DNA from: DATFNI01 sp963787205
GTDB lineage: Bacteria > Bacteroidota > Rhodothermia > Balneolales > DATFMH01
DNA length: 64,000 nucleotides
Direction of reading: 5' to 3'
Assembly: GCA_963787205.1 (NCBI GenBank)
Contig: CAWBCD010000003.1
Coordinates: 514,111-578,110, forward strand
Positions 46,085 to 54,355 of this stretch are shown here, in pieces. Positions within the stretch are counted from its first letter, which is position 1, and every line of letters begins with the position of its first letter. A program made the position numbers and the translations under genes. Below the pieces are notes generated by a model. The model saw nothing but the letters and a program-made list of their open reading frames with translations, was not told the origin of the DNA and did not search any database.

Positions 46085-46990
46085 ATGAACACGATCACAC
46101 CCTTCCTTTGGTTCGACGACAATGCCGAGGAGGCCGTTGCTTTTTACACATCCATCTTCTCCCATGAAGTGGGATCAAAAACCGGCAGTGCGGTTCATTA
46201 TAGCGATGCCAGTGCAAATGCCTCTGGCAGACCAAAAGGGTCGGTCATGACGGTCCCTTTTGAATTGGCAGGACAGAAATTTACGGCATTAAATGGTGGA
46301 CCGGTTTTTAAATTCACACAAGCTGTTTCATTTTTTGTTCAATGCGAAACTGAAAATGAAATCAATAAGCTTTGGGAAAAGCTTTCGGAAGACAGTCCGA
46401 AGATATTCTGGCCGCTTAAAGAATATCCTTTTAGCAAAAAATACGGGTGGGTCACCGATAAATTCGGTGTTTCCTGGCAATTGAATCTTACACACTCACC
46501 TCTAAAAATCTCTCCCTTTTTGATGTTTGATGGCGCACAGTGGGGAAAAGCCCAGGAAGCCATGGACTTTTATGCCTCTATATTCGATGATTCAAAGATA
46601 GATCGGGTATGGCGTTATGGTCCCGAAAATAAAAAATGCGAGGGACTTATTGTACATTCGGATTTTACCCTTTCCGGCCAGGAATTCATGGCGATGGACA
46701 GCGGCCTGCCTAATAATATCAATTTTAACGAAGCGATATCGTTTGTCGTCCATTGCGAAACCCAAGATGAAGTGGATTATTACTGGGATAAGCTCTCAGC
46801 CGTTCCTGAATCCGAACAGTGCGGATGGTTGAAAGATAGATTCGGGGTGTCGTGGCAGATTGTACCCAATTCCCTCGGAAAGTTTTTGAGCGATCCCGTC
46901 AAAGCCCAAAGAGTGATGCAGGCCATACTTCAGATGAAGAAGATTGATATAGCAGAATTAAAAGGAGCATACGATGGTAAAAACCATTAA
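46085..46990 (+). CDS. Tandem PhnB-like VOC protein
   Basis: 301 residues from ATG 46085 (MNTITPFLWFDDNAEEAVAF), chosen because GGAGATATT precedes it. Two consecutive PhnB/3-dmu-9_3-mt VOC domains: first GSVMTVPFELAGQKFTALNGGP, second KISPFLMFDGAQWGKAQEAMDFY, DFTLSGQEFMAMDSGLP, each ending DKFGVSWQL or DRFGVSWQI. This type often travels with YCII proteins and ECF42 sigma factors. Behind motif P2. Confidence 0.92.
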   Translation: MNTITPFLWFDDNAEEAVAFYTSIFSHEVGSKTGSAVHYSDASANASGRPKGSVMTVPFELAGQKFTALNGGPVFKFTQAVSFFVQCETENEINKLWEKLSEDSPKIFWPLKEYPFSKKYGWVTDKFGVSWQLNLTHSPLKISPFLMFDGAQWGKAQEAMDFYASIFDDSKIDRVWRYGPENKKCEGLIVHSDFTLSGQEFMAMDSGLPNNINFNEAISFVVHCETQDEVDYYWDKLSAVPESEQCGWLKDRFGVSWQIVPNSLGKFLSDPVKAQRVMQAILQMKKIDIAELKGAYDGKNH

Positions 46991-47045
46991 GAAGTTAAGT
47001 TACATTAAGATAATACTTTAACTCACCTTCATTCCTTAATGGTTT
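46982..47045. repeat. Inverted-repeat spacer, left of GxxExxY pseudogene
   Basis: About 64 bases starting AACCATTAAG and ending CTTAATGGTTT. It recurs at 47387-47450 and, cut short, at 47492. Confidence 0.85.
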
Positions 47046-47054
47046 AGAAACAGT

Positions 47055-47379
47055 TGTGAAGACTAAGAAAGAAATAACCCAATTATCTTATGAGATAACA
47101 GGGTATGCATAAGGGTACACAAAGCGCTTGGTCCCGGACTCCTATGGAAATATCACTATGGATACAGATTTGCGGTTAGACCTGCTGGTTAATGATTGTG
47201 TTGTAGTAGAACTGAAGGCAATTGAGAATATATTACCTGTCCATGAAGCGCAGTTATTAACCTACATGAAGTTGTTGCAGAAACCCCAGGGATTGCTTAT
47301 CAACTTTTTCACTGACAACATTACAAAATCAATGAAACCGTTTGTAAATGAATATTTTAAAATACTGCCGGATAAATAG
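47055..47379 (+). pseudogene. Decayed GxxExxY-type protein gene
   Basis: The start region reads KTKKEITQLSYEITGYA then a stop; the next frame gives RVHKALGPGLL, the family N-terminal motif. The middle, expected to hold the E-x-x-Y and receptor part, is missing. The rest reads LRLDLLVNDCVVVELKAIENILPVHEAQLLTYMKLL, the PD-(D/E)XK-like C-terminal half with VVVELKA. So one internal deletion and a frameshift have ruined a gene usually about 125 residues long. Inverted repeats bracket it. Confidence 0.85.
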
Positions 47380-47386
47380 GATTGCG

Positions 47387-47538
47387 AACCACTAAGAAAT
47401 TAAGATTCATGAAAATAACGTCTTAACTATTCTTCATTCCTTAATGGTTTAGAAATAAACTGCCGAATGAACAATGGGACATAAATGGAATAACCATTAA
47501 GAAGTTAAGGTTCATGAAGAATCCAAGTGCCACTTAAT
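47387..47538. repeat. Inverted-repeat spacers, right of GxxExxY pseudogene
   Basis: A full copy at 47387-47450 (AACCACTAAG ... CTTAATGGTTT) and a partial copy at 47492-47538 (AACCATTAAGAAGTTAAGG ...), the latter directly before the ECF42 sigma gene. Confidence 0.85.
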
Positions 47539-47559
47539 TTTTGATTTGAACACTACCCA

Positions 47560-48804
47560 ATGGACGACCCCTCACCAGAACATATCAGACAGGTACTTGA
47601 TGATGTCTATCGCACGGAGTCGAGACGTATTTTTGCTACGCTTATTCGCTTATTGGGTGATTTTGATCTCGCCGAAGATGCCATGCATGATGCTTTTCGG
47701 GTGGCCATGGAGCAATGGCAAGAGAAAGGCATCCCGTCGAATCCGCGGGCATGGCTGGTATCGACGGGACGGTTCAAGGCAATCGACCGCATACGCCGGC
47801 AATCCCGGTTTGACGCTATGCAGGCAGAACAGATCGAATCTGCTGCAAAAGATCCCTCTATGCAGGTTGACCAGGAAATTGAGGATGACATTCTCCGGCT
47901 TATCTTCACCTGTTGCCACCCTGCTTTGTCTGCTGAAGCACGGGTAGCCCTGACCCTGCGTGAAGTCTGTGGCCTTACAACCGAGGAGATTGCACATGCG
48001 TATCTCATAAGCCCCTCAACCCTAGCCCAGCGTATCGTTCGCGCCAAAGCTAAAATTCGGGATGCCCGCATACCGTACCAGGTACCAACCCCAGACGAAC
48101 TTGCTGATCGCCTGGATGCTGTTCTTCAGGTCATCTACCTGGTCTTTAATGAAGGATACTCGTCTTCGTCAGGTGATACGCTCACACGCCCGGATCTTTC
48201 CGGCGAAGCTATTCGCCTCGGGCGGTTACTCCTGGATTTGTTGCAGGAGCCGGAGGTGATGGGAATCCTTGCTCTGATGCTGTTGCATGAATCCCGACGA
48301 TCGGCGCGAACTACATCAACCGGGGATCTTATTCTCCTGAAAGACCAGGACCGGTCTCTTTGGAACAAGGATATGATCACTGAAGGATTGACGTTAGTAG
48401 AGCGGTCATTATCCTCCAGGCGTTTTGGCCCTTACACTCTGCAGGCAGCTATCGCGGCAGTCCATGCTGAGGCGCAGGACGAAGAATCAACGGACTGGAA
48501 TGAGATTGTCGGGCTTTACGGTTTGCTTTTACGGGTTAGCCCCTCGCCTGTCATTGAGCTAAATCGTGCTGTGGCTGTAGCTATGCGCGATGGACCCAAG
48601 GCCGGACTAGATCTGATCAACGCCATTCTTGAACAGGGAGATCTGGCTGACTATCACCTGGTACACTCCGCACGTGCAGAATTATGCAGAAGATTAGGAA
48701 GGGACGCTGAAGCAAGGGCTTCCTACGAACGGGCACTTGCACTTACCAGTCAAGAGCCGGAAAGAAGATTTCTTGAAGCAAGATTACGGGAATTGGGAAG
48801 ATAA
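47560..48804 (+). CDS. ECF42-type sigma factor with C-terminal TPR-like domain
   Basis: 414 residues, twice a normal ECF sigma. Sigma region 2 (LIRLLGDFDLAEDAMHDAFRVAMEQW, STGRFKAIDRIRR) and region 4 (LTLREVCGLTTEEIAHAYLISPSTLAQRIVRAKAKIR) fill the first 190. The remaining part (AVLQVIYLVFNEGYSSSSGD, ALMLLHESRRSARTT, ELNRAVAVAMRDGPKAGL, AELCRRLGRDAEARASYERAL) is the DUF6596/TPR-like extension of the ECF42 group, which lacks an anti-sigma and is genetically linked to YCII/DGPF proteins, as here. No copy of the shared promoter motif is seen before this gene itself. Confidence 0.94.
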   Translation: MDDPSPEHIRQVLDDVYRTESRRIFATLIRLLGDFDLAEDAMHDAFRVAMEQWQEKGIPSNPRAWLVSTGRFKAIDRIRRQSRFDAMQAEQIESAAKDPSMQVDQEIEDDILRLIFTCCHPALSAEARVALTLREVCGLTTEEIAHAYLISPSTLAQRIVRAKAKIRDARIPYQVPTPDELADRLDAVLQVIYLVFNEGYSSSSGDTLTRPDLSGEAIRLGRLLLDLLQEPEVMGILALMLLHESRRSARTTSTGDLILLKDQDRSLWNKDMITEGLTLVERSLSSRRFGPYTLQAAIAAVHAEAQDEESTDWNEIVGLYGLLLRVSPSPVIELNRAVAVAMRDGPKAGLDLINAILEQGDLADYHLVHSARAELCRRLGRDAEARASYERALALTSQEPERRFLEARLRELGR

Positions 48805-48983
48805 ATTATTGATAATTAATACATGTTCTGCGTAAAACCATTCGTTGCGGCAAATTTGATTTTTAGATATTTGAAATTTGAAGATTATTTGTTATCTGTA
48901 ATTTGTTTTTTGTGGATTGCTTCATCTTTTTCGGTATAAGGAACTAACAATCATAGACCTGCGGGATAAAACGAAAGAAAACC

Positions 48984-49496
48984 ATGAAATATCTCTGTCT
49001 TGTTTACGGTATGGAGGAAAAGATCGGCGCCATGACCGATGACGAATGCATGGAATACGATGCGGAAATTCGGGAGTCCGGCTCATGCATTGCGTCCGAA
49101 GCCCTTCAACAGGTTAAAACGGCCAAAACCGTTCGTGTCAGGCATGGTAAAGCGTTCGTTACAGACGGGCCTTTTGCCGAGACCAAGGAACAGCTCGCCG
49201 GGTTTTACCTGATTGATGCGGAGAATATTAACGCGGCAATTGATATTGCCTCGAAGATCCCGCCCGCACAAGTCGGTTGCATTGAAGTGCGTCCTATCAG
49301 GGAGTTGGTTAGCACAACTGGTAAATCGCGTCAATCTGACAAAAAATTGTTGAATGTATCTTCTAACACCGTGACGGGAGATAGACTTGTCACTTGCACG
49401 AAAATCGTGACGTGGCAGAGCCTACATCACGAGGTTCTTGTAGAACCAAAACGGATCTTAATTTTCGTGATCTTTCGTGTTACTGTGGCTAAATAA
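48984..49496 (+). CDS. YCII/DGPF-domain protein with odd C-terminal extension
   Basis: Dimeric alpha/beta YCII-related protein, role unclear. The core MKYLCLVYGMEEKIGAMTDDE ... VTDGPFAETKEQLAGFYLIDA ... GCIEVRPIRELV is about 115 residues and normal. A further 55 residues (from STTGKSRQSDKK) match nothing expected and are encoded in a repeat-like stretch, suggesting the original stop was lost. First of four YCII genes behind the ECF42 sigma gene. Confidence 0.88.
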   Translation: MKYLCLVYGMEEKIGAMTDDECMEYDAEIRESGSCIASEALQQVKTAKTVRVRHGKAFVTDGPFAETKEQLAGFYLIDAENINAAIDIASKIPPAQVGCIEVRPIRELVSTTGKSRQSDKKLLNVSSNTVTGDRLVTCTKIVTWQSLHHEVLVEPKRILIFVIFRVTVAK

Positions 49497-49518
49497 ATAT
49501 AAAAAAATAGGGCTTTAT

Positions 49519-49547
49519 TGTCGATTTCTCCGTCTTACAAACGACTA
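49519..49547 (+). promoter_or_regulatory. ECF-type promoter motif P3
   Basis: TGTCGA, 17-base spacer, CGACTACTTAGT, about 47 bases before the DoxX-like gene. Confidence 0.72.
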
Positions 49548-49593
49548 CTTAGTGTTAACAACATAATCACTAAGAAAACAGATGGAGATAATC

Positions 49594-50007
49594 ATGGAAT
49601 TGGCAATGACATCACGTTCGATATCGGTAAAGTCACTTTGGTCCGGTAGAATCATAAGTGCAATCGCCGTTCTGTTTCTGCTCTTTGACAGCATTACAAA
49701 AATAGTTCAGGCGCCTTTCGTCATGAAAGCCAGTGCACAGTTTGGTTATTCGACCGGGATCATTCCTGTCATTGGAATCATCCTCCTCGTTTGTGTCGTG
49801 ATTTATGTAATCCCCCGCACCACTATACTCGGTGCCATATTGCTGACAGGGTATTTAGGCGGCGCTGTGGAGGTCAACATACGTATCGGAGCACCTCTCT
49901 TTAGCAATGTTTTATTTCCTGTTTATTTCGGCATACTCGTTTGGTCGGGATTATACTTGCGCAACCAAAACCTGCGCCGCTTTATTCCATTGTTTAAAAA
50001 CGATTGA
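49594..50007 (+). CDS. DoxX-like membrane protein
   Basis: About 137 residues; ATG 49594 is preceded by GGAGATAATC, better than 49582. Four helices: GRIISAIAVLFLLFDSITKIV, GIIPVIGIILLVCVVIYVI, TTILGAILLTGYLGGAVEV and VLFPVYFGILVWSGLYL. DoxX family proteins are linked to oxidative or thiol stress. Directly behind P3. Confidence 0.88.
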   Translation: MELAMTSRSISVKSLWSGRIISAIAVLFLLFDSITKIVQAPFVMKASAQFGYSTGIIPVIGIILLVCVVIYVIPRTTILGAILLTGYLGGAVEVNIRIGAPLFSNVLFPVYFGILVWSGLYLRNQNLRRFIPLFKND

Positions 50008-50166
50008 CGCTCTGACCAAAGAGTTGTGAATCGGGTTGACACATGTTATAGAACGGGAAAACAGGGATGTCGCAGATTAACACAGGCTATTTTTTTTAAA
50101 TCCGTGGTTTTCCGTGTCGTCCGCGTCATCCGTGTTCCATTACTTTATAAAAAGAATTTATTCATA

Positions 50167-50194
50167 TGTCGATTTCGGTTCTCCCGATCGACTA
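50167..50194 (+). promoter_or_regulatory. ECF-type promoter motif P4
   Basis: TGTCGA, 16-base spacer, CGACTACTTAGT, about 46 bases before the YCII gene at 50240. Confidence 0.72.
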
Positions 50195-50239
50195 CTTAGT
50201 AAAGGCAATAAATCATACATAAAAAATGGAGATACAATC

Positions 50240-50695
50240 ATGCGATTCATGATGTTTATGATTCCACCCGAATATCAACCCGGAGCACCTTCAGAGAAGA
50301 AAGCAAAAGAAGACTTTGCTCCGCCTAAAGAGGCAGTAGAAGCCATGATGAAGTACAATGAAGAACTGGCAAAAGCCGGGGTGCTCATATCGCTCGATGG
50401 CCTCCATCCCCTGCTGAAAGGGGCACGGGTAACATTCAAAAGCGGGAAAACAACCGTAACGGACGGACCATTTGTCGAGGCAAAGGAAGTCATTGGCGGA
50501 TATTGGATGATCGATGTCAAATCGAAAGAAGAAGCTATTGAATGGGCGAAGAAATGTCCGGCGGTTAAAGCAGATAGTGGAGCTGTGATTGAAGTTCGTC
50601 AGATATTTGAAATGTCGGAGATGCCGGAAGACGTACAGAAAGCGGGGGAAAGCAAAGTGGTGGAAGAAGCTATCTTGAGCAAACAAAAAAAATAA
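50240..50695 (+). CDS. YCII/DGPF-domain protein
   Basis: 151 residues from ATG 50240 (MRFMMFMIPPEYQPG); the frame upstream to 50114 runs through P4 and is not used. DGPF core: GVLISLDGLHPLLKGARVTFKSGKTTVTDGPFVEAKEVIGGYWMID, then EAIEWAKKCPAVKADSGAVIEVRQIFEM. The insert-rich N-terminus marks the longer YCII subgroup. Behind P4 and likely co-transcribed with the next two genes. Confidence 0.92.
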   Translation: MRFMMFMIPPEYQPGAPSEKKAKEDFAPPKEAVEAMMKYNEELAKAGVLISLDGLHPLLKGARVTFKSGKTTVTDGPFVEAKEVIGGYWMIDVKSKEEAIEWAKKCPAVKADSGAVIEVRQIFEMSEMPEDVQKAGESKVVEEAILSKQKK

Positions 50696-50810
50696 ATATT
50701 CGACTCATGTTAGCGGTTTGGATCTGTTTTTTGTTAAGGACTTCCGGTGAAGCATTCACCACGAAGGAATTCGAAATTATATGGCTAAAATGAGCACAAC
50801 AGGAGAACAT

Positions 50811-51227
50811 ATGAAATACATTTGTTTTGGATACATGGATGCCAGCGTGTTGGAAAAGATGACCTCCGCCGAGCAGAACACCTTCATGGACGAATGCTTT
50901 GCATACGACGATGAACTCAGGGAAAACGGAAATTACACCGGTGGAGAAGCGCTTCAGGGACCGCAAAATACCACAACACTCAGATGGAGCGGAGGCAAGG
51001 TGTCGATAACTGATGGCCCATTTATCGAGACGAAGGAACAAATAGGCGGCATCATGATACTCGAAGCTACCGACCTCAATCATGCCATAAACCTCATGTC
51101 GAAGCATCCCTCCCTTCGTCTGGGTAAAGGTGGCGGAAGCTGGGAGATACGTCCCGCTGCAGATCTGTCGGCCATGATGGAAGAAAGCGAACAACGACGG
51201 TCTATAGATAATCGGAAATCAGTATGA
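50811..51227 (+). CDS. YCII/DGPF-domain protein
   Basis: About 138 residues; AGGAGAACAT precedes ATG 50811 (MKYICFGYMDASVLEKM). Core GGEALQGPQNTTTLRWSGGKVSITDGPFIETKEQIGGIMILEA and WEIRPAADLSAMME. Its stop overlaps the start of the next YCII gene by four bases. Confidence 0.92.
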   Translation: MKYICFGYMDASVLEKMTSAEQNTFMDECFAYDDELRENGNYTGGEALQGPQNTTTLRWSGGKVSITDGPFIETKEQIGGIMILEATDLNHAINLMSKHPSLRLGKGGGSWEIRPAADLSAMMEESEQRRSIDNRKSV

Positions 51228-51610
51228 AATACATCTGCCTGGCTTACGAAGAAGAAAACAAACTGAATGACCTCTCTAAAAGTGAATGGGACTCCCTGCG
51301 GGAAAAAACGCTCGCCTATGTTGATGAACTGCAACGTAAGGGCACTCTGATCACTGCGGAACCACTGCAAAGTGTAGACAATGCAACAACGGTTCGTATC
51401 CGGAATGGGAAACTTTCTGTTACCGATGGTCCTTTTGCTGAGACCAAAGAAACGCTCGGGGGCTTTTTTCTTATCGAAGCCGATGATTTGGATGAAGCGA
51501 TCCAAATAGCCGCAAAATGGCCCTCCGCACGCCTCGGCAGCATCGAAGTAAGGCCCATAGAAAGTGAACTGCGGGAAGACGGTCGTTATGAGAAGCTATC
51601 CAACCGCTGA
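51224..51610 (+). CDS. YCII/DGPF-domain protein
   Basis: 128 residues: MKYICLAYEEENKLNDLSKSE, AEPLQSVDNATTVRIRNGKLSVTDGPFAETKETLGGFFLIEADDLDEAI, GSIEVRPIES. Translationally coupled (ATGA overlap) to the preceding YCII gene, so the two may form a hetero-complex. Last YCII of the series; GCTGA words and octamer repeats follow. Confidence 0.93.
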   Translation: MKYICLAYEEENKLNDLSKSEWDSLREKTLAYVDELQRKGTLITAEPLQSVDNATTVRIRNGKLSVTDGPFAETKETLGGFFLIEADDLDEAIQIAAKWPSARLGSIEVRPIESELREDGRYEKLSNR

Positions 51611-51680
51611 ATGCTGACCGCAAATAACTGATAGCTTCCCCTATCACTTTAACACCTTAACACTTTAAAACCTTAACACT
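51606..51680. repeat. GCTGA words and octamer repeats
   Basis: GCTGAATGCTGACCG and CTGATAGCT (51606-51636) are followed by about four octamers in reverse orientation (CTTTAACAC/CTTAACAC types, 51643-51680). Confidence 0.75.
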
Positions 51681-51686
51681 TCCCTT

Positions 51687-52133
51687 ATGAAATCAGTAAA
51701 CCCCTACCTCAACTTTAACGGAAACACCGAAGAAGCGTTCGAATTCTACAAGTCCGTATTTGGCGGAGAGTTTCTTTTTAAGATACGCATGAAAGACATG
51801 CCGGGAATGCCCGGATTAGACAAGATGTCTGACGAGGATCGCGAAAAGATAATGCACATAGCTTTGCCCATTACAAACGGCAGCATCATAATGGGTTCCG
51901 ATGTCCTGGATTTTATGGGACGGTCCCTGAATATTGGCAACAATGTCTATATCAACCTCGAAGCCGATAGCGGTGAGGAAGCGGACCGGTTGTTCAACGC
52001 CCTTTCTGATGGCGGCAAAGTCGAGATGGCGCTTCAGAAAACCGCGTGGTCGGAAAAGTATGGATCGTGCATCGATAAATACGGCGTTCAGTGGATGGTA
52101 AATTACACCGGGAATGTGCAATTGCGTGTGTAA
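51687..52133 (+). CDS. PhnB-like VOC protein
   Basis: 148-residue single VOC domain: KSVNPYLNFNGNTEEAFEFYKSVFGG, KIMHIALPITNGSIIMGSDVLDF, EADRLFNALSDGGKVEMALQKTAW, CIDKYGVQWMVNY. Function unknown. Common companion of YCII genes and ECF sigma factors. Confidence 0.93.
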   Translation: MKSVNPYLNFNGNTEEAFEFYKSVFGGEFLFKIRMKDMPGMPGLDKMSDEDREKIMHIALPITNGSIIMGSDVLDFMGRSLNIGNNVYINLEADSGEEADRLFNALSDGGKVEMALQKTAWSEKYGSCIDKYGVQWMVNYTGNVQLRV

Positions 52134-52156
52134 TGAAGAATAGATGCAACGTGCGT

Positions 52157-52221
52157 GGTCCAGGCGAGGACGCCTGGACCGGCATGGAAGACCTTGGAGG
52201 TTTTAAAAACCTCCAAGGTCT
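52157..52221. repeat. Two REP-like palindromes
   Basis: GGTCCAGGCG-AGGA-CGCCTGGACC (52157-52180) and the palindrome with arms AGACCTTGGAGGTTTT / AAAACCTCCAAGGTCT (52189-52221). A damaged relative of the second lies near 45910-45940. Confidence 0.85.
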
Positions 52222-52230
52222 GGCACAAAT

Positions 52231-52437
52231 AAAAAAGCGCCCGGAACACATTTGAATATCATTTCTTTTGGGGAAAGATACACAACCGGATCGCGGACTT
52301 TTGTTTCGACCCTTTTGATGCGTTTGCCGTGGCATTCACATCAACTGTGTTCACTAGTTAATTAGCACAATCCGGTACTCTTTGTCAATAGCCAGAACCA
52401 TTTATTTTTAAACAACTTTTCCACAATGTTATCAACA
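52231..52437. repeat. About 200-bp dispersed repeat, copy 1, with two DnaA-box-like 9-mers
   Basis: Starts AAAAAAGCGCCCGGAACACA and ends with TTTTCCACA (52417-52425) and TTATCAACA (52429-52437). Most diverged of three copies; the rest of the spacer to 52696 shows no gene. Confidence 0.88.
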
Positions 52438-52696
52438 GATATATAGATAAATATGCAGCCGTATTCACTGTTCGATATACTGTAAAATAAATGGACTCTG
52501 AGGCCATAAATATTACACTCACGTTCAGATTCCTCAGGAAAGATAAACGCAGAGTCATGAGACTCAGGAGCTGATGGCTGAATGCCAGTTAAAAGACCAT
52601 AATCATGGAAACGGAAGAATAAATACAAAATGTAAATATATTGGCAACAAGGATTAGTAAACACATCACCAGGAACCAAAAAATGAGGGCTTTATT

Positions 52697-53875
52697 ATGA
52701 GCAGCGTACGCGTATTAGTTGGCACGCATAAAGGTGCCTTCATCCTTACCTCGGATGGGAAACGACAAAAGTGGGATGTCCAGGGTCCCTATTTTGCGGG
52801 CTGGGATATTTATCATATGAAGGGATCCCCTGTTGATCCGAATCGCATCTATGTATCCCAAACAAGCGGATGGTTTGGACAAATCATTCAGCGATCCGAT
52901 GACGGCGGCAAAACGTGGAGCATTCCGGGTGGCGAAAAACTTCCTGATCCCTATGGTCCGCCTTCAGGTCAAGGCAACAAATTTGTCTATGACGCTACGC
53001 CAGAAACAGGAAAACCCCTGACGACGCATCAATGGTATGACGGCACCCAGCACCCCTGGGAGTTCAAGCGAGTCTGGCACCTGGAGCCGTCTCTGAATGA
53101 TCCGGATACTGTTTACGCAGGTGTAGAGGATGCGGCCCTTTTTAAAACAACCGACGGTGGGAAGTCGTGGCATGAACTATCAGGTCTGAGGGGCCATAAT
53201 TCAGGCGAAAAATGGATGCCTGGGGCCGGTGGCATGGGATTGCATACGATACTGCTCGATCAGAAAAATCCCAACAGAATGTATATCGCTATTTCTGCTG
53301 CCGGTGTTTTTCGCACAGATGATGGCGGCAAGACGTGGAAAGCAGCTAACAAAGGTCTTCGCTCCGAATTCATGCCCGATCCGGAATCAGATGTCGGCCA
53401 TTGTGTCCACCGTATCGCGCTGCATCCGTCACGCCCGGACGTACTCTATATGCAGAAACACTGGGATATCATGCGAAGTGTCAACGCGGGAGAATCGTGG
53501 CATGAGGTCAGTGGAAATCTGCCATCGGACTTTGGGTTCGTTATTGATGTTCATGCGCATGAGCCTGAGACAGTGTATGTCATCCCTATTAAAAGTGACT
53601 CCGAACATTTTCCTCCTGAGGGGAAACTCCGCGTGTACCGAAGCAAAACCGGCGGCAACGAATGGGAGGCTCTCACGAACGGGTTGCCCCAGAAAGACTG
53701 CTATGTGAACGTCCTGCGTGATGCAATGGCCATTGATCAGCTCGACTCATGTGGTATCTATTTCGGCACAACGGGCGGTCAGGTTTACTGCTCTCCGGAT
53801 GGCGGCGACAGCTGGAGCACGATTGTCAGGGATCTTCCGCGTGTATTCTCTGTGGAGGTTCAGACCTTGCCATGA
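52697..53875 (+). CDS. BNR/VPS10-type beta-propeller protein
   Basis: 392 residues, no signal peptide visible, so cytoplasmic. Repeated Asp-box motifs SDDGGKTWS, TTDGGKSWHE, TDDGGKTWKA, VNAGESWHE and SPDGGDSWST mark a sialidase-like six- or seven-blade propeller without obvious sialidase catalytic residues. The stop overlaps the start of a MoaD/ThiS-like gene, a pairing seen in many bacteria, but the joint function is unknown. Confidence 0.9.
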   Translation: MSSVRVLVGTHKGAFILTSDGKRQKWDVQGPYFAGWDIYHMKGSPVDPNRIYVSQTSGWFGQIIQRSDDGGKTWSIPGGEKLPDPYGPPSGQGNKFVYDATPETGKPLTTHQWYDGTQHPWEFKRVWHLEPSLNDPDTVYAGVEDAALFKTTDGGKSWHELSGLRGHNSGEKWMPGAGGMGLHTILLDQKNPNRMYIAISAAGVFRTDDGGKTWKAANKGLRSEFMPDPESDVGHCVHRIALHPSRPDVLYMQKHWDIMRSVNAGESWHEVSGNLPSDFGFVIDVHAHEPETVYVIPIKSDSEHFPPEGKLRVYRSKTGGNEWEALTNGLPQKDCYVNVLRDAMAIDQLDSCGIYFGTTGGQVYCSPDGGDSWSTIVRDLPRVFSVEVQTLP

Positions 53876-54168
53876 TACGCGTTGAGCTTCCATATCATCT
53901 AAGGATGCTGGCAAATATTGACGATGAGGTACAGCTGGAAATTGAGGAGCCGGTAACGCAGCGATCCGTGCTTGACGCGCTGGAGCTTCGGTTTCCAATG
54001 CTGGCCGGCACTATTCGCGATCACGTTACTCAGGAACGGCGCCCTTTTCTGCGATTTTATGCCTGCGGAAAAGATCTGTCGCTGCAATCTCCTGATACAG
54101 AACTGCCCCATGAAATCATATCCGGAAAGGAACCGTTGCTTATAATTGGTTCTATCGCTGGTGGGTGA
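53872..54168 (+). CDS. MoaD/ThiS-type ubiquitin-like protein
   Basis: 98 residues from ATG 53872, which overlaps the upstream TGA. Beta-grasp fold: MIRVELPYHLRMLAN, SVLDALELRFPMLAGTIRDH, LRFYACGKDLSLQSPDTELP, and the exposed C-terminal diglycine in IIGSIAGG, needed for thiocarboxylation. Molybdopterin or thiamine genes are absent nearby, so it may serve the propeller partner or another sulfur-transfer route. Confidence 0.9.
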   Translation: MIRVELPYHLRMLANIDDEVQLEIEEPVTQRSVLDALELRFPMLAGTIRDHVTQERRPFLRFYACGKDLSLQSPDTELPHEIISGKEPLLIIGSIAGG

Positions 54169-54206
54169 GGTTTTGTTTTAGGGGGGGCGAAGGAGTCTTT
54201 ATACAA

Positions 54207-54285
54207 AAAAAGCGCCAGTACACATTTTCTCGTTCCCATGCTCTGCGTGGGAACGTTCAACCAGGAAGCTCTGCTTCCCCCTGGA
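54207..54285. repeat. Truncated dispersed repeat and CGTTCCCA palindrome
   Basis: AAAAAAGCGCCAGTACACAT is the first 20 bases of the 52231-type repeat with two changes, then the sequence breaks into CGTTCCCATGCTCTGCGTGGGAACG's two arms (CGTTCCCA / TGGGAACG, 54231-54255) and a GGAAGC/GCTTCC hairpin. Confidence 0.75.
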
Positions 54286-54355
54286 AATGGGAGGGGGGAA
54301 ACCAGAGTTGACATCGTGTAAAAGAGCATTGTAACTTGAAGTAAGAAAGGTACCC

